A DNA stretch of 64,000 nucleotides, from contig NZ_JACNEP010000004.1 of NCBI RefSeq assembly GCF_014270035.1, forward strand, positions 62,001 to 126,000. Reading direction: 5' to 3'. Below are positions 49,119-58,279 of this stretch, piece after piece. The notes beneath the pieces are model-generated. The model ran no database searches and was not told the origin of the DNA. It was given only the letters and a program-made list of their open reading frames with translations. A program made the translations under genes and the position numbers. The stretch comes from Neptunicella marina (GTDB lineage Bacteria > Pseudomonadota > Gammaproteobacteria > Enterobacterales > Alteromonadaceae). Within the stretch, counting starts at the first letter, position 1. Each line of letters opens with the position of its first letter.

Positions 49119-51191
49119 TTAAAGTGCCAGCTTGATTGTTTGAGTATCTTTAGCTGGCACCGCGCAACACAGCAATACCTGGTCATCTTCCACCCGCGCC
49201 GAAATTGCGGTTCGATAGTGAACTTTTCCCTGAGTTATGCGCGTGGCACATCTGCCACAACTTCCCGAGCGGCAACTAAAATCGGGTGATAACCCACTAT
49301 TTTCGGCTATTTCCAGTAAGGTTGCATCGCCTTTGTTCCAGTGCAACGTCTTAGAAGATTCAATAAATTCAATGTCTGCCACTTCAGCTTCATCTGATTC
49401 ATTTGTCTCGCCTGGGGGCGCGGTACTATTGTCGCGTTTTAAGCTTGAAGGCCCAAAAGATTCGGCGTGAATCTGACTGTCACTGACTCCCACCTCCCGC
49501 AGTGAATCGTACATGTGTTGCATAAAATCCGCGGGCCCACATAAATACGCCTGATAGTTATCCTGATGCAAAACCTGTCTGAAAATATCTGCATCTATAC
49601 GCATGCCTGCGGTGATATTATTCGCCGGATTAGCATTAGACTGACTAACAAACGGCAAGTAGCGTAAAGCACCATTTGATGCCTCGGCCAATTCGGTGAG
49701 TTCCTGATGAAACGCCAGATCCTGCTCGCTGCGTGCTGCGTAAAACAAGGTCACAAGGCGTGTTGTTCTTAATCGAAAGTTCTCAGTAAAAACCTGTTTG
49801 AACATTGATATCATCGGTGTAATACCAACGCCGGCGGCTAATAAAATGAGTGGCTGCTGTTGTTCTGCGGGTAAATAAAATTTACCACTTGGTATTAGCG
49901 CATTAATTGTTTGCCCAATATGCCAGTTTTGATGCAGCCATCCTGATGCACCACCAGATTTCGCTTTGACGGTTATACGTAAATAGGGGTCATGTGGCGT
50001 GGAGGATAAGGTATAAGTACGACGCGTTTTTTTATACATCGGTGACGTAATTTCCACCGATAAATACTGGCCAGGGTGGTAGTTGGGTAGCCCCAGTCCG
50101 TCGTTTGGTGTTAAGTAATAAGAACGGATGTCTGGTGTTTCCTGCGCAATTTTGGTTATCTGAAACGCACGTTGTCCTTGTTTATTTTGTTGTTGCTTAA
50201 GTAATTCAGTTGCCCGTTGCCAGTCACCAGCCAATAACGAATTAGGTGAATACTGGCGAAACTCCCACCGTAAGGGCATGCTATTTTTTAGCCTTACGCC
50301 TTTGTTCAGGGTGAATTTCCAGGCTCGTTCTGCTCCTTTAAACGCTGAGATTAGTGGATCTTTTTCCCACAGAATCTCAACAGAGCCAGTCAGAAGCAGC
50401 AGGTCACCAGTGTTAAAATCAGGAAAACACAACCCGGCTTTGGGATTAAGTAAAAAGTTGCCCAACGTATTGTATAGATTGTTGCCGGCATAATCGGGGA
50501 TAAGCAGTGTATTGCCGTCAACCTTAACAAAACCAGCTCGTCCACCACGATGCGATACATCGGCTCCCTGAGTAATCTGGTTGTCTGAGACAGGGGCTAC
50601 ACTGGCAACAAAAAAAGTGTCTGCGCTGCTAATGTGTTGAAAATCTTCATCAGAAAACTGATTAAAATGCACGACATCGTTATTGGTCGTTGATACAGCC
50701 GGATCGCGCACAAATTCATAGTCGCGTAACTGAATATACTGCGGACAGTTGCCAAAGGATTGGTCGACCTGTAACGAAATATGGGTGTCATTCTTACTGA
50801 TAAGTCGGGTGGTTAAACGGTTTCGGCGACGGGTATGCAACTCAATGCCGAGCATGCCAACTGGCCGGTCGGTCTGCAGGGCGTTTTCCAGCGGGTCACC
50901 CATTAGCGCATGGTGTTTGATAAGAATGGTTTTATCATTTGGTGTGGTAATAAAGCCGGGTTTACCAAAACGCAGGGAAGCCCAGATATCCTGATTATCA
51001 TCAATACCACCCAGCACAATAAATGGGAGTTGCTGGTAAAAATCCCGGTGTTGCTGTGGCATGTAGGATCGAATAATTCTTCGCGCCAATTGATCCATGT
51101 CCTGCTCGACACCAAGATGTGCCTGAATAGCACGCTCCCCCACATGAAGAGGTGAGTCAGGGCGTTTGGGTAAATTGTCGGTTTTGATCAT
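49119..51191 (-). CDS. Flavin reductase with PNPOx-like, FNR and 2Fe-2S domains
   Basis: 690 aa. Three parts in order: an N-terminal pyridoxamine-phosphate-oxidase-like split barrel (residues about 45-300, e.g. FRFGKPGFITTPNDKTILIKH-type strands, GRAGFVKVDGNTLLIPDYAGN); a ferredoxin-reductase FAD domain (YHPGQYLSVEI...RRTYTLSSTP) with NAD-binding part (LLAAGVGITPMISMFK); and a C-terminal plant-type [2Fe-2S] ferredoxin (FSCRSGSCGRCATRI...LLCCA). Electrons would pass from NAD(P)H via flavin to Fe-S and an outside acceptor. The ATG at 51191 (TGGA upstream) was preferred to 51209. Followed by a GST gene 52 bases before it, perhaps co-regulated by the LysR gene. Confidence 0.88.
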   Translation of the reverse strand: MIKTDNLPKRPDSPLHVGERAIQAHLGVEQDMDQLARRIIRSYMPQQHRDFYQQLPFIVLGGIDDNQDIWASLRFGKPGFITTPNDKTILIKHHALMGDPLENALQTDRPVGMLGIELHTRRRNRLTTRLISKNDTHISLQVDQSFGNCPQYIQLRDYEFVRDPAVSTTNNDVVHFNQFSDEDFQHISSADTFFVASVAPVSDNQITQGADVSHRGGRAGFVKVDGNTLLIPDYAGNNLYNTLGNFLLNPKAGLCFPDFNTGDLLLLTGSVEILWEKDPLISAFKGAERAWKFTLNKGVRLKNSMPLRWEFRQYSPNSLLAGDWQRATELLKQQQNKQGQRAFQITKIAQETPDIRSYYLTPNDGLGLPNYHPGQYLSVEITSPMYKKTRRTYTLSSTPHDPYLRITVKAKSGGASGWLHQNWHIGQTINALIPSGKFYLPAEQQQPLILLAAGVGITPMISMFKQVFTENFRLRTTRLVTLFYAARSEQDLAFHQELTELAEASNGALRYLPFVSQSNANPANNITAGMRIDADIFRQVLHQDNYQAYLCGPADFMQHMYDSLREVGVSDSQIHAESFGPSSLKRDNSTAPPGETNESDEAEVADIEFIESSKTLHWNKGDATLLEIAENSGLSPDFSCRSGSCGRCATRITQGKVHYRTAISARVEDDQVLLCCAVPAKDTQTIKLAL

Positions 51192-51243
51192 ACGTCCATT
51201 CCAGAGCATTAAATGACAAGGCCAGCATAGCTGGCCTGTTTTA

Positions 51244-51864
51244 TTACGCAGCTAAACCTGCAGCCGTTGCTTGCATCGCCACAAAACCAGGCAGGGATTC
51301 TATACTTGCCAGGTGAGCACGCACATTTGGGTAGGGTTCAAGAGAAACATTACCTTCAGGAGCGTGTGCAAGATATGAATAAATCGCAATATCAGCGATT
51401 GTCAGTTTGTTGCCAACCAACCAGGTTTTTCCTTCTAATTCGTCATTCAGCACGCTCAAAATAGCGTTCGCTTTAGCAATAGTGGCTTCGGCATCAAAAG
51501 GTGCACCAAACACAGTGATCAATCTTGCTGCGGCTGGACCGTTAGCAATTTCATTAGCGGCGATGGAAAGGTAACGCTGAATTTGTGCTTCCTCCAGCGC
51601 ATTATCAGCCAAATAGTCAGGCGCATAACGTCGGGCAAGATAAAGCAAAATTGCATTGGAATCAGCCAGTACAAAGTCACCGTCCTTAATAACGGGAACC
51701 TGACCTAATGGATTCAGTGCTAAAAATGCATCCTGTTTATGTTCGGCATTGACTAAATCAACATCAACTAATGTGTGATTAATGCCTGCAAGGCTGGCAA
51801 ACAACTGAACTCTGTGGCTGTGACCAGATAAAGGGTGGCGATAAAGTAATACTGAGTTTTGCAT
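51244..51864 (-). CDS. Glutathione S-transferase
   Basis: 206 aa. N-terminal thioredoxin-like domain (LYRHPLSGHSHRVQLFASLAGI, then LNPLGQVPVIKDGDFVLADSNAILLYLARRY) with the glutathione-contacting PVIKDG and DSNAI. The all-helical C-terminal domain contains LEGKTWLVGNKLTIADIAIYSYLAHAPEG. Divergent from a LysR gene, with a LysR-type dyad between; the LysR gene is the likely regulator. Confidence 0.92.
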   Translation of the reverse strand: MQNSVLLYRHPLSGHSHRVQLFASLAGINHTLVDVDLVNAEHKQDAFLALNPLGQVPVIKDGDFVLADSNAILLYLARRYAPDYLADNALEEAQIQRYLSIAANEIANGPAAARLITVFGAPFDAEATIAKANAILSVLNDELEGKTWLVGNKLTIADIAIYSYLAHAPEGNVSLEPYPNVRAHLASIESLPGFVAMQATAAGLAA

Positions 51865-51979
51865 AATATTTCTCCTAATAATCGAATAAATTGCCTGTGC
51901 GTTGAGGCTGGTGACGCAAGGTAGAGAAACATTACTACTTAATTTTTAATTAATAATCGTCTTATAATGGAAATAACTA

Positions 51980-51994
51980 TTACCAAAATGGTAA
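51980..51994. promoter_or_regulatory. LysR-type dyad between GST and lysR-family genes
   Basis: TTACCAAAATGGTAA, perfect 6-bp arms about a 3-base centre; contains T-N11-A. It lies just upstream of the ATG at 52001 and after a TATAAT at 51963-51968, which fits autorepression. Confidence 0.65.
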
Positions 51995-52000
51995 CAATTG

Positions 52001-52888
52001 ATGGATCTACTTGATTGCATGAAACTGTTTGCGGAAGTGGCACGCGCAGAGTCTTTTACTCAGGGAGCCAAACGGCTTAATACCAGTACCCGGGTTGCCA
52101 GTGCCGCAGTTAAAACACTGGAATCACGTTTAGGTGCAAAACTAATGAACCGTACGACAAGAAAAGTCAGGCTGACTGATGCGGGTAAAGCCTATCTTGA
52201 AAGATGCCAGCAACTGTTGCTGGATCTGGATGAGCTGGAGTCGTCGGTGCAGGCAACACAATCGGTGTTAGCGGGCCCCATTCGTATAACCGCCCCAACC
52301 GCTTTTGGCTCGCTGTTTCTATCCCCCGCACTGGGACAGTTTTTAACTGACAATACCCAGGTTTCAGTGGAGCTGTCACTCAGTGACAGACGGGTGTCGA
52401 TCGTTGAGGAAGGTTTCGACATTGCGATTCGTCTGGGAACCCTGCAGGATTCAGGGTTAATGTATCGGCGACTGGCGGACATGCCCTTTATTACCTGTGC
52501 ATCACCCGCTTATTTGTCTCAGCATGGTATTCCCAGTCATCCGTCCGCTTTATCTACCCATGAATGTTTAATTGCAACGACACTTGATACACCTCACACC
52601 TGGCGCTTTGCTGAAAAAGGACAGGGGCTGAATGTATCCGTTAAAGGGCGATTTCGCGCTAACGCACCTTTACCTGCCGCGCAGTTGGCAAAAAGTGGTT
52701 TTGGCATAACACAGGTTCCGGCCTATATGGTGAATGACGCACTGGCGGAAGGTTCACTGGTGCGTATCTTGCGCGAATATGAGCGCACTGATTTTGGTGT
52801 ATTTGCCTTGTACCCAGCTAATCGTTTTTTGACTGCGCGTATTCAGGCGCTACTCGATTATATGACTAATCTTTGGCATTTTGATTAA
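52001..52888 (+). CDS. LysR-family transcriptional regulator
   Basis: 295 aa. N-terminal HTH (MKLFAEVARAESFTQGAKRLNTSTRVASAAVKTLESRLGAKLMNRTTRKVRLTDAG) and a type-2 periplasmic-binding-like effector domain (ISLRAP-type start IRITAPTAFGSLFLSPALGQFL, later GFGITQVPAYMV). The subfamily is DsdC/CrgA-like, often controlling a divergent reductase or GST. ATG at 52001 preferred over the adjacent TTG codon. Regulates the divergent GST by inference. Confidence 0.93.
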   Translation: MDLLDCMKLFAEVARAESFTQGAKRLNTSTRVASAAVKTLESRLGAKLMNRTTRKVRLTDAGKAYLERCQQLLLDLDELESSVQATQSVLAGPIRITAPTAFGSLFLSPALGQFLTDNTQVSVELSLSDRRVSIVEEGFDIAIRLGTLQDSGLMYRRLADMPFITCASPAYLSQHGIPSHPSALSTHECLIATTLDTPHTWRFAEKGQGLNVSVKGRFRANAPLPAAQLAKSGFGITQVPAYMVNDALAEGSLVRILREYERTDFGVFALYPANRFLTARIQALLDYMTNLWHFD

Positions 52889-53028
52889 TAAACCCTTCAG
52901 ATTTTATTACCTGTTAATTATTTATTACAAATAAAATATTCACTTATGAATGCCTTTAATGGCGCGTGGTAAGTAAATGTTTTGTTGTTTTTATTTGTCT
53001 TTAATTTTACGAAAATTTTACAAAGTTG

Positions 53029-53058
53029 TTGACACTATCATCACTAAAGGGGTAAAAA
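53029..53058 (+). promoter_or_regulatory. Possible promoter of TonB receptor
   Basis: TTGACA at 53029-53034 and TAAAAA at 53053-53058, 18-bp spacer, in an AT-rich leader. The -10 is weak. Confidence 0.45.
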
Positions 53059-53109
53059 ATTACAAAAATAACCTACATTTATAAATTAATTATTCCAAAA
53101 GAGATGGCG

Positions 53110-55830
53110 ATGTTTGACTTTACAAAGAAGAAAGTAGCAGTTGCAGTTAATCTGGCTTTAGTGCTCAGTGGCAGCTTGGTGCTGAATAGTAATGCACTGG
53201 CACAGGAGCAAGATCAGGATAAAAAAGAACAGCAGGAAGGTACTGAGCGCATTGAGGTAAAAGGTTTCCGTGGTTCAATCCAGAAAAGCCTTAACATTAA
53301 GCGTTTCTCAAATGTGATTGTTGATGCCGTATCGGCAGAAGATATTGGTAAATTCCCTGATCAGACTGTAGCCGATGCATTACAACGTGTTGCCGGTGTA
53401 CAGGTTCAAAAATCAGAAGGTGAAAGTGATCGTGTAAGTATTCGTGGTACTGCACCTCACTTGAACCTAACACTGCTAAATGGTCAAAATGTTGCATCGG
53501 CTACTGCCAGTAGTTCGATTGTCACCGCCTCCCGTGGTTTTAATTATTCATTGTTACCCACAGAATTGATCGACACCCTTGAAGTGCATAAATCTGCCCA
53601 GGCTAAGGTGGTAGAAGGTTCGTTAGGTGGGACGGTTATTGTTAAAACTCGTAATCCTTTTGATTCTGAAGCCAACACCATGGCATTTTCGTTAAAGGAT
53701 GTGTATCAGGAAACAACCGGCAAACACAGCCCAACGCTGTCAGGTTTTTATAGCTGGAAAGATGACGACAGCAAGTTTGGATTTAATATTGGTGCAGTAC
53801 TGAAAGAAACCACCACGCAACGTGATGGCTTAAGTGCTGGTGGATTTAACCATATTGCCTCAAACGATTCGCTGACCTATTACACACCGCGTAACGTGAA
53901 TGCCTCGCGTTTTAACGCTGAAAAAGACTTAAATACTGTTTCCGGTACTCTGCAATATGCGCCAGCCAGCAATATGTTGCTGACATTTCATAATCTTTAC
54001 TCAAAAGCAGATAAAGAAAATACGTCATTCGCCAATGGTGTTTGGGTTGGTGAAAACAGCTTCGCTGATTTAACTGGCAGTTTACAGGGCGATATCATGA
54101 CGTCGGGTAATCTGGCATCTAACCCCAATGACCTGAACAGTGACCCGCGCTGGCATCATTATGGTAACTATCTTGAATCCCGTTATACCACTACCCGTGA
54201 AGCTGGTGCCTATAAAACCCGTGTGCACGATCTCAAGCTGGAGTGGGATGCCGATGCGTTTAGCCTGACTGCACAAGCCGGTGTGACCAAAGCCGATGGT
54301 CAGATCTCGATTCGGGCACTGGATTTTGAAGCGCCAACTGAAGCCACTTTTGATGTAAGCAATGAGCAGATTGATTTCACCTTGTCTCAGGCAACCTCAC
54401 CGCAGGACTATGTTGGGGTTTATATTGCCGATAAAAACTATGTAAATGACGAAAAGGAAACCTATTACCAGACTGATATTCATATGCCTCTGGATGCTGG
54501 TATCTTTACCTCTGTTGATTTTGGTGCGCGTTACAGTGACCACGACAAGTCGTCCCGTGTGCAACTGAACGAGCACTATCCGTGGTTTTCCTATAATGAG
54601 GAATACAGTGGCTCAGCGTATCTTGAAAGTCTGTATCCGGGATTTGGTGTACAGGCCATTGATTTAAGTGGCTGGGCCGGTGCCCCGGTTAGTGACTTTA
54701 TGGGTGGTGGCTCCCAACCTTATTTATATGATTTTGACTTTGGCAAACTGGATAATGCATTTACCGAAGTTGGGCTTTTACGTAGTTACTGGCATCCATC
54801 TTATTCTTTGACTTTGAATGAAAAAGTCACCAGTGCTTATGTGCAGGCTAACTTCGAAGCCGATAAATGGCGTGGTAATTTAGGTGTGCGTGTGGCACAG
54901 ACCAAACAAAAAAGTATTGGTTTTGATATTCTCAAGCCTGACGGATTTTTCCCTGGTGATAAACTGGCCGATGCCCAGTCACCGGTTACTACAGACCGTG
55001 ACTACACTGATGTATTACCCAGCTTGAACGTGTCGTACTCGGTAAATGATGACGTTATTGTCAGATTTGCCGCGGCGAGTGTTATGTCGCGTCCTGATTA
55101 CGACTTACTGGCACACCGTAAAATTTATTCACGTACCGGCGGAATTCAGGGGAACCCCGAACTGGATCCAACCAAAGCTGACCAATACGATATTTCGGTT
55201 GAATACTACTTTACCGATGCATCGATTATTTCACTGGCTTATTTCGTTAAAAATATTAAGTCCTATGTGACAGAAGATATGGTACTGGCCAATGTGTTAC
55301 TTCCAAATGATGATTCAACTAACGTCCTGGATGAAGAAGGCGTGGGGTATCACATCGAACAAATGGAACTACGCACGCCCATCAACGGTGAAGGTGGCAC
55401 AAATAAAGGTTTCGAGATTAATGTTCAGCATGATTTTGGCAATGGCTTTGGTGCACAGGCCAACTATACCTATCAGGATGCTGAATTAGATGAAGAAGGT
55501 GCGGTGCTGCCGAATAATTCGGAAGATACGTTTAACCTGAGTGGTTATTACGAAAAAGACGGCATTTTAGCTCGGGTATCCTATAGCTATCGCAGTGAGT
55601 ATTTTGCTGGCTTATCGCGTGATATTGATCGCTATACCGATGATTACGGCCAGTGGGATGCTAACTTCAGTTATAACCTGAATGAAAATATCTCACTAAG
55701 TTTGCAAATTCTTAATCTTACTGATGAAAACCAGCAATCATTTGTGCAGTCAGAAACAGGCCAGCGTGCACTGCTATCTGACTACAACTATGGTCGCCGT
55801 ATCTTCAGTGGTATTTCTGCTAAGTTCTAA
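53110..55830 (+). CDS. TonB-dependent receptor (carbohydrate type)
   Basis: About 906 aa. Signal peptide (MFDFTKKKVAVAVNLALVLSGSLVLNSNALA), TonB-box-like TERIEVKGFRGSI, plug with SLNIKRFSNVIVDAVSAEDIGKFPDQTVADALQRVAGVQVQK and the SIRGTAPHLNLTLLNGQNVA block, and a barrel ending GRRIFSGISAKF. Same Xanthomonas/Caulobacter-type class as the receptor at 9149. The ATG at 53110 has AAGAG at a suitable distance; the ATG two codons earlier overlaps that site. A terminator separates it from the solute-binding gene, and the polyol-binding domain there hints at an oligosaccharide cargo; this is inference. Confidence 0.9.
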   Translation: MFDFTKKKVAVAVNLALVLSGSLVLNSNALAQEQDQDKKEQQEGTERIEVKGFRGSIQKSLNIKRFSNVIVDAVSAEDIGKFPDQTVADALQRVAGVQVQKSEGESDRVSIRGTAPHLNLTLLNGQNVASATASSSIVTASRGFNYSLLPTELIDTLEVHKSAQAKVVEGSLGGTVIVKTRNPFDSEANTMAFSLKDVYQETTGKHSPTLSGFYSWKDDDSKFGFNIGAVLKETTTQRDGLSAGGFNHIASNDSLTYYTPRNVNASRFNAEKDLNTVSGTLQYAPASNMLLTFHNLYSKADKENTSFANGVWVGENSFADLTGSLQGDIMTSGNLASNPNDLNSDPRWHHYGNYLESRYTTTREAGAYKTRVHDLKLEWDADAFSLTAQAGVTKADGQISIRALDFEAPTEATFDVSNEQIDFTLSQATSPQDYVGVYIADKNYVNDEKETYYQTDIHMPLDAGIFTSVDFGARYSDHDKSSRVQLNEHYPWFSYNEEYSGSAYLESLYPGFGVQAIDLSGWAGAPVSDFMGGGSQPYLYDFDFGKLDNAFTEVGLLRSYWHPSYSLTLNEKVTSAYVQANFEADKWRGNLGVRVAQTKQKSIGFDILKPDGFFPGDKLADAQSPVTTDRDYTDVLPSLNVSYSVNDDVIVRFAAASVMSRPDYDLLAHRKIYSRTGGIQGNPELDPTKADQYDISVEYYFTDASIISLAYFVKNIKSYVTEDMVLANVLLPNDDSTNVLDEEGVGYHIEQMELRTPINGEGGTNKGFEINVQHDFGNGFGAQANYTYQDAELDEEGAVLPNNSEDTFNLSGYYEKDGILARVSYSYRSEYFAGLSRDIDRYTDDYGQWDANFSYNLNENISLSLQILNLTDENQQSFVQSETGQRALLSDYNYGRRIFSGISAKF

Positions 55831-55858
55831 ATCACGTTTTCAAGTGTGGTACCTTGTT

Positions 55859-55890
55859 GGCCGGCTGTGTCATGCACTCCGGCCTTTTTT
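55859..55890 (+). terminator. Terminator after TonB receptor
   Basis: GGCCGG / CCGGCC stem (55859-55864 with 55879-55884), 14-nt loop, followed by T6. Confidence 0.85.
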
Positions 55891-55983
55891 ATTATTATTT
55901 TCTGATTAAAAGTTATGCTTTTCCCCCTGTCCGGGCTGGGGTAATCTGAACCTTACGCGGTCAATATTTCAGAAAATAAACTG

Positions 55984-58038
55984 ATGCAGTCAAAATTCAA
56001 GTGTTTGGTTTTAATGGGATTACTGGTTACCTTTACAACCATAGCCCAAACCGAAAGCGGGGTTTCACGACCTGTTAAAATCGCCTCTATGGAAAAGGAA
56101 CCCTATACAGGGATTAACTTACCGGACAAGGGATATGTTAACGAACTGATAAGGGCCGCCTTTGCTGAAAAAGGCTATCAGGTTGATATTGGGTTTTATC
56201 CACCCGCCAGAGCCAAATATCTGGCAGAAGTCGGGGAAGTAGATGCAGTGGCTCCAGTGCGATTTGATGGCCAGGATAAAGATATTTTATCTTATTCTTC
56301 ACCATTTCCCGGGGCGCAGTTGGGTTTTCTGAAAAAGAAACAGCGTGACATCCCAAACTCATTTACCGCACAGGATTCACTTGACGATATTTTACAGCAG
56401 TTATCCCCATATATTTTTGGGGTGGTGCGAAAAGTCGCAGTAAGCCCCGAATTTGACCATTCGACCGACTTAAAAAAGGTTTATGTGACCGAAGAACTGC
56501 GAAATCTTGATTTGCTGGCTCATGGCAGAATCGATATCGCGGTTATTGATAAATACAATGCTGCTGATTTAATGGTTAACTACCGGCCTCATTTAATCGG
56601 CCAATTGGAATTTATTCGTCCTCCGTTATTTGATCTGTCGTTCTATCTTGGTTTTTCAAATAAAAAACCTGACCATCAGCAGTTGGTTAACAGCTTTAAT
56701 CAGGGTTTGGTTTCGCTGATTAATAATGGTGGCTTAAAGCGAATTATGGAAAAGCATGGTTTTTATCGCCACCCTCCGGTAAACAAGGACAAACAGCGTA
56801 TCGTTATTGCAGCAGCAGACATTAATGATATTGATTTGGCGCAGGCGCTATCCCGAGAATATGAAAAGCAACATGCCGACATTGATATTGAATGGAGAAT
56901 ATTAGAGGAAAATACCTTAAGAAAAAGGTTGTTGTCTGACTTTGCGATTTCGGACGGCCAGTTTGATGTGGCTATGCTGGGGGCATATGAAACGTCGGTA
57001 TGGAGTAAAAAACACTGGTTGTCTCCGATAAACAATCTTCCGGATAATTATGACTGGCAGGACGTTTTCCCCAGTGTAAGGCATTCTCTGACTTATAAAG
57101 GCCAGCAATTTGCTTTACCTTTTATTGCAGAAACGGATATGACGTTTTACCGAAAGGATTTGTTTAAAAAAGCCGGAATTCAGATGGCGGCCAGGCCGAC
57201 CTATCAGGATATTTTAACTTACGCCAAAGCCATCCATGATCCTGCCAACGGCGTTTACGGTATAGGTTTAAGAGGTAAACCCGGTTGGGGGCAGAATATG
57301 GCGTTTGTTTCGGTTTTGGTTAATGCATTTGGTGGACATTGGTTTGATCAAAACTGGAAACCGACACTGACCACCAAAGCATGGAAAAATGCACTGACTT
57401 ATTATGTCGATATTGTAAAAAAATATGGTCCGCCAGATGCTGCTGATAATGGCTGGCAACAAAACCAATCTTTGTTTGCACAGGGGAAGCTGGGTATATT
57501 TATCGACGCAACTTCGCTTGCAGGTAAAGTTTTTGCGACAAATACTGCAATCGATAGTGAACAAATAGGCTATGCTCCAGCTCCGTTTGTATCTGCATCA
57601 CATCCTAGTCACTGGTTTTGGACATGGGCAATGGCTATTCCACAATCGTCAACACATCAAACTGCAGCTAAAGACTTTATTGCATGGATGACTTCCAGGC
57701 AGTTTGTCGAGCTGGCCGTCGCTAAAGGAAATGATGTAACCATTCCCTCTGGAACCCGCAAATCAACTTATCAAACTAATACCATGCGCCGCTTACCGGT
57801 TAATGATTTTATTGCCAGTGCGATTCAAACCCTGCCTTTTGGGAATGAAAACGACATTGCCGATCAGTTTGTTGCCATCCCAGAGTTTCCGGCTATTGGT
57901 TATCAGGTTGGGCTTAAGGTCCAGCAAATTTTAAAAGGACAAATCTCGGTTGAGCAAGGATTGATGGACTCACAAAATATTGTTGAACATATCATGCAGG
58001 AAGCCGGATATTACTCTGGCCCGTCGTTTCAGCACTAA
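55984..58038 (+). CDS. Double periplasmic solute-binding protein (SBP_bac_3 + SmoE/MtlE-like)
   Basis: 684 aa. Signal peptide (MQSKFKCLVLMGLLVTFTTIA), then an N-terminal SBP_bac_3-type domain (residues about 28-255: IASMEKEPYTGINLPDKGYVNELIRAAFAEKGY, VDAVAPVRFDG, LDLLAHGRIDIAVID). From about residue 262 comes a SmoE/MtlE-like polyol-binding domain (ADINDIDLAQALSREYEKQHADIDIEWRILEENTLRKRLLSDFAISDGQFDVAMLGAYE..W, YGIGLRGKPGWGQNMAF, FGGHWFDQNWKPTLTTKAWKNAL, LFAQGKLGIFIDAT). Ordinary proteins have one such domain. No permease or ATPase is nearby, and an ABC ATPase scrap with SorC-family genes lies at 42 kb. It could be a sensor or an unattached binding protein. Confidence 0.86.
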   Translation: MQSKFKCLVLMGLLVTFTTIAQTESGVSRPVKIASMEKEPYTGINLPDKGYVNELIRAAFAEKGYQVDIGFYPPARAKYLAEVGEVDAVAPVRFDGQDKDILSYSSPFPGAQLGFLKKKQRDIPNSFTAQDSLDDILQQLSPYIFGVVRKVAVSPEFDHSTDLKKVYVTEELRNLDLLAHGRIDIAVIDKYNAADLMVNYRPHLIGQLEFIRPPLFDLSFYLGFSNKKPDHQQLVNSFNQGLVSLINNGGLKRIMEKHGFYRHPPVNKDKQRIVIAAADINDIDLAQALSREYEKQHADIDIEWRILEENTLRKRLLSDFAISDGQFDVAMLGAYETSVWSKKHWLSPINNLPDNYDWQDVFPSVRHSLTYKGQQFALPFIAETDMTFYRKDLFKKAGIQMAARPTYQDILTYAKAIHDPANGVYGIGLRGKPGWGQNMAFVSVLVNAFGGHWFDQNWKPTLTTKAWKNALTYYVDIVKKYGPPDAADNGWQQNQSLFAQGKLGIFIDATSLAGKVFATNTAIDSEQIGYAPAPFVSASHPSHWFWTWAMAIPQSSTHQTAAKDFIAWMTSRQFVELAVAKGNDVTIPSGTRKSTYQTNTMRRLPVNDFIASAIQTLPFGNENDIADQFVAIPEFPAIGYQVGLKVQQILKGQISVEQGLMDSQNIVEHIMQEAGYYSGPSFQH

Positions 58039-58137
58039 ATCAGAGTTGAATCTGAATTCTGTTCATTGCTATATGTTTATTAGATGCAATGTATTTAATT
58101 GATATTACTTGCAATAGCGTGTGGTACTGATAAAAAT

Positions 58138-58199
58138 AAAAAAAGGTTGCCAGCTCTTTATCGGGGTGGAACGGTCCAATAAGAGCTACAACGGCAACC
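58138..58199 (-). terminator. Terminator of the ABC export operon
   Basis: On the minus strand: GGTTGCC...AGCTCTT / AAGAGCT...GGCAACC two-part stem (58199-58193 and 58187-58181 with 58158-58152 and 58151-58145) followed by T7. It lies 80 bases past the permease stop. Confidence 0.8.
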
Positions 58200-58279
58200 A
58201 AAACTAAAAATGGCGGGTCGGCGTACTTCATTGCTAAAAGGTGCGCCGATTATGTCAATCCTCCCAGTATTTCAGGCTG

